Source of the DNA: Calycina herbarum
Lineage: Eukaryota > Ascomycota > Leotiomycetes > Helotiales > Pezizellaceae
Direction: 5' to 3'
Length of the DNA stretch: 64,000 nucleotides
Assembly (NCBI GenBank): GCA_001414485.1
Contig: LLEY01000016.1
Span: forward strand, 186,001 to 250,000
How positions within the stretch are numbered: position 1 is the stretch's first letter; each line of letters starts with the position of its first letter. The notes under the pieces were generated by a model. The model was not told the DNA's origin and did no database searches. It worked only from the letters and a program-made list of their open reading frames with translations. Below, piece by piece: positions 46,421-57,671 of this stretch. The position numbers and the translations under genes were made by a program.

Positions 46421-47516
46421 GAATTCTTGGGGAGGGTAGTTTGTATGAGTATTGAATAGATGCGGAAATTTGAGGTGTTGAATTGTAGTAGTAGGGCTTG
46501 GCAGTAAGCCATCAAATATCGAGTAAGCCAGCAGCATGTTTGGGGGGGGGGCAAAATGAGAGTTACGAGTCAGCTGTCAATTGACCAGTAAACTATCAAT
46601 TGACCAGTAAACTATCAATTGAGCAGTAAGCGATCAATTATCATTTGGCAAGTACTTATTGAGCAGTAAGCTATCACATGGCGAGTAAGCTAAATAGATA
46701 ATAGGGGCTAAAAAGGGAGGCGCGAGTAAGTCATGAAGTGACCAGTAAGCTGTGGGAGATAGGCGCTGGATCAACTCCTCGGGAGACGTGTTTTGTCGCT
46801 CTTCAAATTTCCCAAAAACCCCGCTTGTTTACGTGAACATCAACATCGGATAAACCTGTCAAGACAACTCTTCTTCAGTTACAATCAGAGTTATTGTTAG
46901 TATCTTCAGCAGTAGTGCATGCCGAGGGAATCAATCTGCTCAAATCTTTTGACTCGTTCTGCGTGTTGAGAAACGTTGAAATGGTAACTTGCACTCGGTA
47001 CCCAGATAAAGCTAGAGCACTGTAAAATGGAAAATTGGGTTAGTGTTGTCCAAATGAAAAGAAAAAAATGAAAGAAATTTAAGTAACAGAAGCGTGCTAC
47101 CAAGTATGCCAGAAAGTAACCTTGTTATTATTGGTCAAGAATACGAGGTTGATGATCTCACCATCTCTTTGGCTAAGTCTTTCCGAGTAAGCCGCTGCTT
47201 ACTTGTGGCTTACTCGGAACTCACTTGGGGGCGAAAAAAAATCACAAGTTACATTTTAGTAGCTTACCATTGAGGAAGGTGTTTGAGTATTTTCCTAATG
47301 AACAATCATCACACATCTTCCTTTCCTTTCCCATTCGAGGGAGAGTAATCAAATATATTGAAGCCATAACACCATTTATGTCCTACCCCATAAGCAATTC
47401 TTATTATTGCCTCAACAACTATCTCTGCACACTTAGCTCACTAGATACAAATTCACAATAGATCATCAAGTTGAGAGGTGTTTTTTTGATATCTGGCATT
47501 CAAAAAATGTACGAAA
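46421..47516. other. Intergenic region with a degenerate minisatellite
   Basis: Between the convergent macro-like and aldehyde dehydrogenase genes. No gene; carries repeats described separately at 46,570-46,755 and 47,176-47,225. Confidence 0.55.
46570..46755. repeat. Degenerate ~19-21-bp minisatellite
   Basis: Units such as CAATTGACCAGTAAACTAT (twice in a row), CAATTGAGCAGTAAGCGAT, TTGAGCAGTAAGCTATCA and GACCAGTAAGCTGTG follow one another, sharing an AGTAAGC/AGTAAAC core. Confidence 0.8.
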
Positions 47517-49192
47517 TCATGCGGATTTACCAACATTCTGCTTATATAAATGCGTTACCTGTGTATTCAAATAAGCATAAAGTCCATGTCTACCTCCCTC
47601 CCCGCCAACACCACTCTCCTTTCGCCCCGAAAAGTATGCATTGGCAAGTGGTATTTCGTTGCTGTTGATCCAGACGGTGCCAGCTTCAATTCGGCTTCCA
47701 AGTCTTTGAGCACGATCAAGATCAGCACAGTAGACAGCACCTCCTAAACCAGTGTTGGTATCGTTGACTCGATGGATCAATTCATCCTCGTCCTCCCATT
47801 GTAGCATTGGCACGATTGGCCCTGCAGTTATATTAGTGACATATTTGATACAAGTGAGGGGTTTGACTTACCGAATTGTTCTTCGCGGACGATTCTTGCG
47901 GTGTCTGGTGGGTTGTTGACAATCGCTGGTTGGATAACGAATCCATCACCCCCGTGGCCATGACTTCCAGGAAGAGCAAAGTCGTAACCATTAGAAGCGC
48001 AATCCTCGAAGAAGTCCTTGACGATCTTATGTTGCATATCATTTTGAACTGGTCCCAACATAATACCTTCCTCATGAGTTCCTCCGGTCTTCCAACTTTG
48101 AACCAGATCGGTAAGAGCTTTAAGCATATCCTGGTAGATATCCTTGTGCACGTAAAGTCTCTTGCTAGCAACACACAATTGCCCAGAGTTGTAAAATGCA
48201 CCAAGAGCAACATTAAATGCGACTTTGTTAACATCCACATCTGCACAAATGATAGCAGCACTATTTCCTCCCAATTCCAGTGTAACTCTCTTCAGAGTTT
48301 TTGCCGACGATGCCATAACTCTCTTTCCAGTAGCACTTGAACCCGTGAAACTGATTTTTGCAATCCCAGGATGTTCGGTGATCATAGGACCCATCTTGTC
48401 ATCTCCATTGAGAGCCTGTAAAACACCGGGAGGAAGGAATTGTTGAGTGATCTCGGCGAATTTTAGAATGCTGTAAGGTGTGAAGGGAGATGGCTTCATG
48501 ATGACACATGAACCGGTAAGTAGGGCGGGACCGATTTTGTTCATGGAGATTGCGAGGGGGAAGTTCCATGGGCAGATTGCTCCCACGACTCCGAGGGGTG
48601 ACCAGCGTTGTATCAATTTGAGGTTCTCGTCGTCTGCGATAATTTCGTCTTCAAAAGGAGGTTGGGTTGCTGTTTTCTGTTAGTTGTGGTTTCTTGGTGA
48701 GGCCAAATGGAAAGTCTTACTGTAGAATTCCAGTCCCTTAGCGGAGTTACCAATTTCCATCTTTGCAAATTGTATCTATGCCAACCAAAGTCAGCCAAAT
48801 CTTCTTTTATACATCCACCTAATCTCCATTCTGCTCCCAGTTTCGATACCCAACTTCGCAGGTTTTCAAGGAACAGCACATACCGGTTTCCCTCCCTCCA
48901 ACATGACAATTTTGGCCAACTCGTTCTCATATTTCAGAAACTCCTCCTGGATCTTCTTTATAATAGCCTGTCGATCCTCCCATTTTGTTTTCGACCACGT
49001 CTTGAACGCCTTTTGTGCTGCGTTTACCGCATCATCGAGGTCCTCCGCACTCGCAATTGGCACATCCCACAAAGGTTTGCCATCTGAGGGGTTTATGCCA
49101 TGGTGGATGTTCTTGCTACTGCGGGGTTGTCCATCGATAAGGTTGAGAAAGCTGCCTTCGAAGTCGATCGTGGTTTCTTTTGTGCCGTTCAT
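47517..49192 (-). CDS. NAD(P)-dependent aldehyde dehydrogenase
   Basis: Oxidises an aldehyde to its acid. Exons 49192-48884, 48775-48721 (55 bases), 48669-47872 and 47821-47517; introns 108, 51, 50 bp; 488 residues, the family norm. Conserved ALDH features in order: IDGQ near the N-terminus, EGGKP, IGNSAKGLEFY across the small exon, PLGVVGAICPWNFPLA, cofactor-binding FTGSSATGKRV, the general base Glu in LELGGNSA, the catalytic Cys in NSGQLCVA, EEQFGPIVPML, and the closing TQVTHLYK. No signal peptide or peroxisomal tail, so probably cytosolic. Substrate cannot be told from the sequence. Confidence 0.92.
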
Positions 49193-51350
49193 GGTTTCGA
49201 TTTGAAATTAGGTAACTTGTTGTTTTCTTTAGAAGTTTCTGTTTGCTCTGCTGGATTTGTCAGTAAGGACTTTGGCTCCTGATATGCAGTCAACAGTTCC
49301 AACATGGTGGGGATATTTCGATTGTACCTGGTAATCTTTGGGGTGGGGCTTGGACTCGTGATGAGCTCTTGAAACTGACAAGCACCTTTGGCATAAACTT
49401 TATCCTGCTGTCAAAGCCACTTCAACTAGATATTACCCTGTAGCTAGTAACTCCATGGAGGAGAGGGAGCCCCACGACTGAGTCCCACATCAAAATGTAG
49501 CCTCGCCATGTTGTTTTTCAACGAGAGGTATCCTCCAAGCAAAGCTAAAGGGCATAAGAAATTGGAGTTGTTGAATCTTCAGAAGCACATGAAGTTTCCA
49601 ATTAAAGAAGTTTTGGCTGTAAGCCCAGAAATCGATCGTGGTTCCACTGCTTCTGAGAATCTTGGAAGTGAGACAGAGGAAGTAGCAGATACGCACCACA
49701 GATACGGGCCGTCGGAGAAACCCCAGCCAATAGAGAGGCGATCTGCAAACCCCAGATTTGCGGGCCGATAAAAATCCGAAAACAAGATCAACAACACCTC
49801 CAATCACCAAGATCTGCTCTTACTTCCATCTTTGATATAATCGGCAATGCTTTGTTTACTGCTATTCTTCGCTTAAATACAGTCTCTGGTTCAAGCCAGG
49901 ATCATGAATTCATGCTACGCTTTCCAAGTATTCCTTATCCTCTGGCAAGAACACTGTGTACCTGGACATGTCTATGGGCAATGGATGAGAACAATCTGAT
50001 GGAATATCGTACCTATTGTCTTACCCTGAATTAAAAGATTCATATGCTAATGACTACTTTATCTTTAGAATTCTAGAGCAGTCATGATTGTTGTGCAGCT
50101 CACATGACTTTCGTCACCTTTCAAGACAATCACTGCACTAGATTCCATCGTAACCTTAAACAATAGGGTTGACCGAAATACCCCCCTTTATCCATTATTT
50201 TTGGAAAAGGGGGCTGGGCAGTTAAGTTAATCCCGTTCAGATTTACAAGCAAGCAATGAAGTGTATTACATCTAAATCATGTTTGCCGTCTCACCCACTT
50301 TCTCTACAAGGTTTGGGTAGAAATGTTGTGTAGATTGAATTTTGAGCCATTGTCTTGTTGCGCATTTTTGCTGGACATTTAAAATCTTGTGGTCCATACC
50401 AGCCTCATGAATAACAGTCACAGTATGACTCCATGGTCACTAGGCTGTGTTTGCTTTGAACTCGGCGTTTGCGGATGAAGTGTGAGGAAGTCTGTACTTG
50501 CCGCGTTATTTGCCCCTTGCTGCCCTTGTGTTTGAGATACCTGCTAGCTGTGCCCTTGCCAAAAAGAGCTCAAGTCTTGTGGATTGTTCAAAATGACGAG
50601 TGTGATATCCTGCCAAAAGGCTCATCTATGACAAAAATTTGCAAACATCCCTTGAGAGCTAGCAAGCTGCTAGTCGTTGCTATGAGTGAGAATGTTGATT
50701 CTTCTCTTTCATCGTAGCCTCTTAGGGCAATCATTTGAGCAATCATCTGGGCACTTTTCTAAGAGGCCGGGTTTGGAACCATTGTTGTACGTTGGTAGTC
50801 TGCCTTCTGGTTGTTTCTAGGCTATGTGCTGAGAAAGACTTCTGCAAACCATCCTCCGCTGCTCCAACATACACGTAACTTGAGTCACAAGGTCGCTTCT
50901 TGCAACTTTTCTTTGTAGCTGCCAAGCTGCAGTCCTGGATAGCAGCTTGCAAGCTACTAAAATCACCAGCAATGCTGAGTCGCATAGACAATAGAACAAG
51001 TCACATATTTCTCACAATCCCCTTCTTTCGCTTAGTTGTTCTTGTCAGAATGTCATGTACATCTTACACCATAGATCAAAAATGAATAGAAGAGTGCTCT
51101 CTTAATCTAATTCACTTAAAGAGAAGTGTTCGCTTAGTGAGTCTGTCGCTATGTGCTGAAGTGTCTATGGTGTATCCACAGCGGCGGTCGGACCAAGCAA
51201 GGCTGGAATTTCTATCTTCTCCAGTTCCTCTCCAGCTATCGCCGGCAGCCTTGCAGTCCCTCGAAACTTTACTCTGGAACACACTCCTCACAACTGGTAT
51301 ACACTAACAGTTATAGAGCAACTAAAAAGAATCTCAGCAGAATTAGCACG
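49193..51350. other. Intergenic region between divergent genes
   Basis: About 2.2 kb with promoters of the aldehyde dehydrogenase and SET-MYND genes. Frames of 60-105 codons exist but have no motif, and none links by splicing. No supported gene. Confidence 0.5.
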
Positions 51351-53676
51351 ATGAGCCACACGAGACTCGAAGCAATACCCGAGGAGAACTCGTGGGCAGA
51401 GGTCTCAGATACGATCAACGCCTTGGGAAAGCATCCTCATCCCCCCAAGGGGATCTACTTGGACATAGAACTCAGCACTTTCCTCGTCGAGCGCGTCAAA
51501 TCGAAGTACCCCCTTAAAATTCGGAAGTCGAAACTGTTGGACGCACATACTGGGCTTTTTGCGCGGAAGGATATCGAGGCAGGGGATGAGATATTCAGGA
51601 CAATACCTCTGGTGAGCTGCCTCGAACCAGGCTTGATTCCCGAGTTCTGTGATTACTGCAAGTCTGCCAGGAATCGACAGCACGAGAGAAACTGGAAGCC
51701 AGTCTGGTGCGACGGTTGCGGCCTCTGTGCCTATTGTTCGAAGGTACGTCCTCTCCATTCCTTTTCTTTTCAAGTAAACAAAGATCTGAAAGCCCGCAAA
51801 ATCCACTACTCCATTTGAAACGATCGCAAGCCATCAAAGGATCTGTTTCCTCTTGCACCCACGAATAGAAAGGAATCGACTAATAGCTAAATTTGCCTAT
51901 CAACAGGACTGCCTCGAGTCTGCCTGGGTAGAATACCACAAGAAGGAATGCGATTTAATGCAACAAAAACCACACCAAAAGGCAACCTCTCGAGACTGGG
52001 TATTATATCGATTAATAGCCAAATCCTTGATCAACAATCGTCCTCAGGACGTCGAACAAGAGCAGGTGAGCGGTATTACCACAGACACCAGTTCCCCAAA
52101 CCAGCAGCAATCATCTGGTTCCTCTTCCTCTCGACCAACCCATGATATTTCTCCTCGAAACGCCGAGTCCATACATCCTCTAGAATATAGAGCTATCGGA
52201 CTTCTTCAATCGCATATAGAACAACGTGAGCCGTACCTAGGGGAGGAAAAGATATATTCTAAGCAAGGAGAATTCATACTCGAGGTTTTCAAGGAACTCT
52301 CATTGCCGCTGAGAGAACTGGAGATTCTTTACGTGAAAGTATGCATATCTACTTGACCTTTTTCATGATCTCATCACTAATACTTTTTTATTTAGATCAT
52401 TACCAACTCCATCAAGATGCATTCCCCCGAGGGAGGCACAAACTCGTATTTCGGAACTGCTTTCGATCCCACGGCCTCGCTCATAAATCATTCTTGCCAG
52501 CCTAACATCATTGTTTTCTTCGAGAAGGGTTACTTGCGAGTAAACTCATTGAAGCCAATCAAGGCTGGGGAAGAGCTGCTGCGATGTTACGTTGATGTGC
52601 ATGAGAGTACAAGCCTTCGCTTGGAACACCTCATTGGGAGCGAAGCAGTTTGGGAAATGCCATGGGTTCACTGCCATTGTAAGTAGCATACACTTCATTT
52701 GGTGGTTTCAAGCTGACGAGACTGTAGGCCCCCGTTGTACAGGTAAAACCTCAGACGAAGACTACCGTAGGTAACGGGGACGCAGTTTTCTCACTTTCTT
52801 TCTCTTGAATCACTCCTGAATCAGTGCTGAACCTTAGCGTTTATCCTGTGCCGTATCCCGAGACATTTTTTGATAGGCAAATACTGACTGCCCCATTACC
52901 CAGAAGGAGCTCTCGCCAACACCACCATCCCACTCGAAGATCGTCTAGACCAGTTGATAGAATACCAGGAAAAGCTCAAGGCGGCAATATGGGCTGTGTC
53001 GACGAATAAGCACTCCCATGAGTTCCTCCAATTCGCCATCAAACAAGCTTCCCGTGCCTTATACAATGACGACAAGGGATGGCCCTCTGACCTGTACCCT
53101 ATGCCACAAGCCGAGATGGCCATGGTACAAATGCACATCTTTTCGAGGAACCCAGTGCATAACAATATGCTGCAACGCTTTTGGAAGGCATTCTTTCGGC
53201 TCAGAATCCGCGAAGGACCAGAGTTTCTAAGATGGTTTTGGGTTATGGTTACGATGCTTGGAGTTTACATGAAATCACTCCCACGAAAGCCGAAATTTGC
53301 GACCACCCCGGAGGAATACCCTGCTCTCCTCGGTCCCCAATGGGAGAGCAAGTACATTGAAAAGCGGTTCGTGGAGCGTTTCCCAGATCATGTATCAGCA
53401 AAAAAGCCGCCATTCCTCACAGCAGAAGAAATAGCATGCCTCTACCATGGATTTACCGGCGAGTTGTATATCCGAGTGGGACGCCTTTACGGCAATGTTT
53501 GGTTTACGCAACAGATTAAGAGAGAAATAGGTCGCGCTCAGAAGAGACTCAAGCTGTATGCACATGGGGAGGCTAGTTTTGTGAAGTTTTATGGGGCACA
53601 GAGGAAAATGTTTGCGAGCCTTGAGTTCAAGGAGGATAACATGATTATTTTGACGACGACTCCTAGAAAGAAGTAG
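51351..53676 (+). CDS. SET-MYND lysine methyltransferase (SMYD/Set5-like)
   Basis: Predicted protein lysine methyltransferase. Five exons: 51351-51743, 51907-52338, 52396-52678, 52728-52766 (39 bases) and 52904-53676; introns 163, 57, 49, 137 bp; 639 residues. The split SET domain starts at HTGLFARKDIEAGDEIF; a MYND zinc finger is inserted (FCDYCKSA, CDGCGLCAYCSK, then DCLESAWVEYHKKEC across the first intron). The SET core follows with FDPTASLINHSCQPN and ELLRCY, and then post-SET CxCxxC (HCHCPRCTG), whose last part is on the 39-base exon. That exon's donor (GTAGGT, after TAC C) is chosen because it alone keeps the frame into QGALANTTIPLEDRL. The C-terminal ~250 residues are helical, as in SMYD proteins. 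Confidence 0.88.
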
Positions 53677-53869
53677 TGGAATGAGGTGGAATGAGATGTT
53701 GTTAGAGTGCTTTTAGAGTAAGTAATAATGTTTTTGATAATAATTTAAGTGTTTTTAAGTAAGCTTTAGTATGTAATTCGATGAATGACTTTGATTATAT
53801 ATTGAAGGAATCTATATTATTCTATGTATTTCGTAAAACAGTGTTTAAATTTGTATTATATCTTAGAAT

Positions 53870-54660
53870 ACTTCATAAATTTCACTATTTTTCTAGATGT
53901 TTTATATATTAATAATAATCGAATGTTCTTATAATATCATTAGAATCTATAAAATTGTTTTTATAAAAGTGTTGTTATAACTTTCTTCGATATTTCTCGA
54001 TTTTTCTATATGTTTAAAAAACTAGAGAGAAGTGAACGTTGTTATAGTAATTATTATAATTTTTACAAGCTCTTTTATTATACTAATATTAGAGTAAGTT
54101 TCTCCGATGTTTTTTGTTCTTCTATTTATTTTGGAAATTTCTCCTAGTTAAATAATTTTACGGTAATCGTTATAATTAAAAACCCCCTTTGCTATCATAC
54201 TTTCGTCGTCACTTTCTCCGATGTTTCTTGACTCTTCCACTTCTTTTGAAAACTAGAGAGAAGTGAATGTTCTTATAGTAATAGTTATAATCTACAAGCA
54301 GTTTTACTATTACAGCATTGTCTTAACTTCCCCTGTTTCGTCTCGATTTTTCTACTTGTTTTGAGGAGTAGTATAAGTTGAATGCTTTTACTATAATAAC
54401 TGTAATTTAAACGCTGTTTTACTCTAATAATTGAGTCTTGACTTTCTTCGCTTTTTCTCGATTATTCTAGTAGTTTTGAAAAGTATTCTTACCACGAGTA
54501 GTATAAAAGTTCTTTTACTTTAATATTATAGAAACTTTATTAGGAATTTCTTGATTCTTCTACTTCTTTTACAAATTAGTAAGAATCAAATGTTCTTATA
54601 GAAATTCTTATAGTTATAAGCTATTTTATAATAATATTATTACTATAGTATAATTTTCAC
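53870..54660. repeat. Degenerate ~115-bp tandem array, about seven copies
   Basis: The same series of words returns at near-constant spacing: TTTCTTCGAT/TTTCTCCGATG, then TCGATTTTTCTA/TTCTTCTA, TTTTGAAAACTAGAGAG, GAATGTTCTTATAG and AAGCNNTTTTACTAT. Unit starts are near 53,870, 53,982, 54,099, 54,213, 54,328, 54,443 and 54,546. Copies differ mostly in AT-directed ways. Confidence 0.7.
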
Positions 54661-55490
54661 TGACTACTTCTACTCTTCTTTCTAATTATAAAATCTATAT
54701 TATCTAAGTATTATTAATCTAGTATTCATAGGCTTATATATAATATTATAGTAGACAAATTAGATAAATAATAGAATCTAGATAAAAATTCGAGGTTTTC
54801 TTAGCTGATAACTGGCGCTTATTACGCTTATCGACTCTCTAGCACTTTTGACCTACTTATTATATTAATCAGAGTATATAAATCAAAAATTGAGTTAATA
54901 TCTATTATTGTTTAGAGAGACTGAGCCGGGGCTGAGCGAGTGAAGTAGAGCCGTGAGAAATGCGACAGCGCAGCCGCTATAATAAAGCTGAATTAAGATT
55001 TCACATAATAGTAAGAGTAATAAAGATATTAGAGAATATAGCCTTCAATGGATTATATAACGTTCAACTTGAATTTGACATTTAAAATGTCTATTGTTAG
55101 AGAGAAGATCTAACATTCAATAGTGTTATGGGGTACACGTGACCAGGCACCTGTATATATTCCTGGCTCCTGCCCTCTTCTTAGCTCTTTAGACGTTTTA
55201 TATACTGTGACAGACGTGCTTCAGATAAGACTCAGAACAAACAACACTCTATTCTTAGGACAAAAGACGAGGAGAGCAGAAGAGCTCGAGAGAACCGGGA
55301 ACTAAATACAAGTCATCCGCGCTAGTACGTACGCTAGTATTAGCGTGCATCTAAGCGAACATGTGACATCCAGCCTTCGTGACTATAACCGTCACATATA
55401 CTACATACTAGATCATATTGATTCTACCATTTGAGACTTAACTAGGGTGATAACCAGAACTAGTACGATTCCTGTGATAAATAGAAGTAA

Positions 55491-55685
55491 GCGAACGTGT
55501 TAGACTTAAACAAATCTTGACATCTGATAAGAGATCTAGGGTTTGATAAAATTAAGCGAACGTTTTAGACTTAAACGAATAGCAACGTCTGAAGAGAGAT
55601 ATGGCGTTCGACGGCAGGAAACGAACGTTTTGGGCTTAAACGAATCTTAACGTTTGATAGAAGTTATAAAGTTTGTATTAGAGAC
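55491..55685. repeat. 65-bp tandem repeat, three copies
   Basis: Units begin at 55491, 55556 and 55621 with GCGAACGTGTTAGACTTAAA, GCGAACGTTTTAGACTTAAA and ACGAACGTTTTGGGCTTAAA, and continue with similar ACGAATCTTAACGTNTGAT. A weaker related word lies upstream near 55,354. Confidence 0.82.
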
Positions 55686-57282
55686 AAGATTTGAGATATA
55701 TGAGGAGTGAATTCAAGAAGTGATATTCTAACTTATTTCGTACACTTGTCTCTATTAAGGAAGACATCGCTACAGTCAGCAATTATTATAACTAACACTT
55801 TTCTCCTCCGGATTGGCTCTTCGTGAGTACATTGCCCTTCATATCCTCCGTTTTTGCTGTAAAATCGACTGTATATAGCGGCAGGAGAGCTGCAATATGC
55901 TGGGGAAAGTATATAAAACTATGAGGTAAGTAAGCGAATTCTAAGTATTTAAAGTCTCAAGTGAATAGTCATAATAATCTCTCCTCACCTTGGTATGTAT
56001 CTTCTTCTTGTTTGCCACCGCCAGGATACTAAGGCTATGAGATATCTCCTTCAATTTTTCCTCGGAATCGGATTTCCAGCTAAAGTAAGTCTTAGTAAGT
56101 AATCGGCTTGATGCTGGGCGTGAGACACCAGCGTATGACGTAGGAGCGAAAGAAACCGTACTGTCTGTGGGAGACCTTTACGAGCATTGTAACTCTCTGG
56201 AGGTGTGGAAAGTCGGTAAGTAGAAGTCACCTTTTGTTTGCTAGAGGTTCAAATTTCACTTTCTCTTCGGAGGTCTTGAGCGTCGGTCTCGCAAGGTTGG
56301 TTTCTGGGAATAACTTCTCGAGCTGACGGAATAAAGACCCCTTGAACTGACGGAAGAATGACTCAAATTTTCTAGAGCTAGTCTTCTCGAACGGACGAGA
56401 TATAGACTGGAAGTCATCATCTTTCTCTTCTTTTGGTGCCACGGAAGTTGCCACGCAAGTCGGGTCTTTTTTTTATATGCCGAAATCAGTTGAATTAAAG
56501 CCAGTCGTTCCATCCCGGTATCCTTGATCTCGGTCTTGGAGGAGGTCTGGAACGGCGAGAAGAAGAGGTGTCGAACGAAGTCGCTGCTTCTTCTTCTTCT
56601 TTTGCTGTCTCTCACACTATTCTCTCTTTATTTGTAAACCACCCCTTTCGATCCATGGCAACGAGGACGGGGTCTCTCGAAGAGCCATCTGCAAGAAGCA
56701 AGACAATCCAACTACGCCTTAATTCACTTATATTACACGTAAAATGGACCTAAGTTTACCTTAAAAATCACTCTAAAATCGCATTTGTTTGGTCTCATTT
56801 TTGCTTGCTCTTGAACCCAAGGTTCAGTTAGTCTTTCCCTGGATGTTGTGTTCCATATAAATTTCACCCTAGAAGATGTTCCAAATACCGAACTCTGCAG
56901 CGAAGAAGTCAAGACTTATTAGCCGGCCAAGGGGGTCGGTTCGTCGAAGTCAAAACAACCAACCCAGAGGAAGCATATATACGGGTACCCATTCCAGGCT
57001 GGTACTATCTTATTAATAAAGACAAACGAGAGTGTGAACGTTCGCAGCCTTATATTACCAATCTCGACTTTATTACTTTGATGTCCGATATACTAGTAAA
57101 CTGGTGTGCGCGGAGATAGCATAAGTCAAGTGAGGTCTCGTTCAGAATAAGGGATTTTTACGCGAGAGTAGTTATATTTAGGTAGAGTTATAGTAAAAAG
57201 TTCAAGGCAAAAGCTTGAAGTGAGGTAGGAGGGGAATCTCAAGGTATATGTTTCTATCTCGGGGAATTCTCCTGAACCCCCT

Positions 57283-57526
57283 CTCTACCAGGACGGAAAA
57301 AACTTCCTTCTTTCGCACCCCTTATAAATTACTAACTTTCAGCAACATTGCCGAATTGCAATACAATCAAAATAATAGAGAGTCTATACAAGTATTAATA
57401 AATTAATTTAAAGGCAGTCTATATGTTTTCTCTATTTTTTTGACCTCTGTGGAGTGTTTAAGTTCTATATTAGTAGTACGGTGTATACTGAGCGCAAAAT
57501 GGGAAGTTTTTTCCGTCCGGGTAGAG
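57283..57526. repeat. 25-bp inverted repeat enclosing ~194 bp
   Basis: CTCTACCAGGACGGAAAAAA followed by CTTCC (57283-57307) is the inverse of 57502-57526 with one mismatch. This could be the subterminal part of a small non-autonomous element. Confidence 0.7.
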
Positions 57527-57653
57527 CCCCCTTTCCAAACGTTATACGAGCTGCTAGGGAAGGGAGATACTCTGACTTCCGGTGCACTCGTAAACACGTT
57601 GTATACGGCGATTGGCTTGAATTAAGTTTCTGAAAGTATCAACGTGCAGAAAA

Positions 57654-57671
57654 CCTGGTCACCTGACCAGG
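57654..57671. repeat. 18-bp palindrome
   Basis: CCTGGTCACCTGACCAGG is an 8-bp perfect inverted repeat with a 2-base centre. It is followed about 5 bases later by a second short inverted repeat, TTGTACGGTCTGTACAA. Confidence 0.85.

Noticed and set aside
55126..55420. TGTTATGGGGTACACGTGAC start resembling an LTR
   Set aside because: No second copy in the window, no primer-binding site, no target duplication and no adjacent gag/pol frames; cannot be supported.
56227..56615. 75-codon frame beginning MATSVAPKEEKDDDFQ with an FRQ-rich helix
   Set aside because: The resemblance to a gene is weak: the underlying DNA is itself an imperfect short repeat (ACGGAA...GACGGAA), and no family is recognised.
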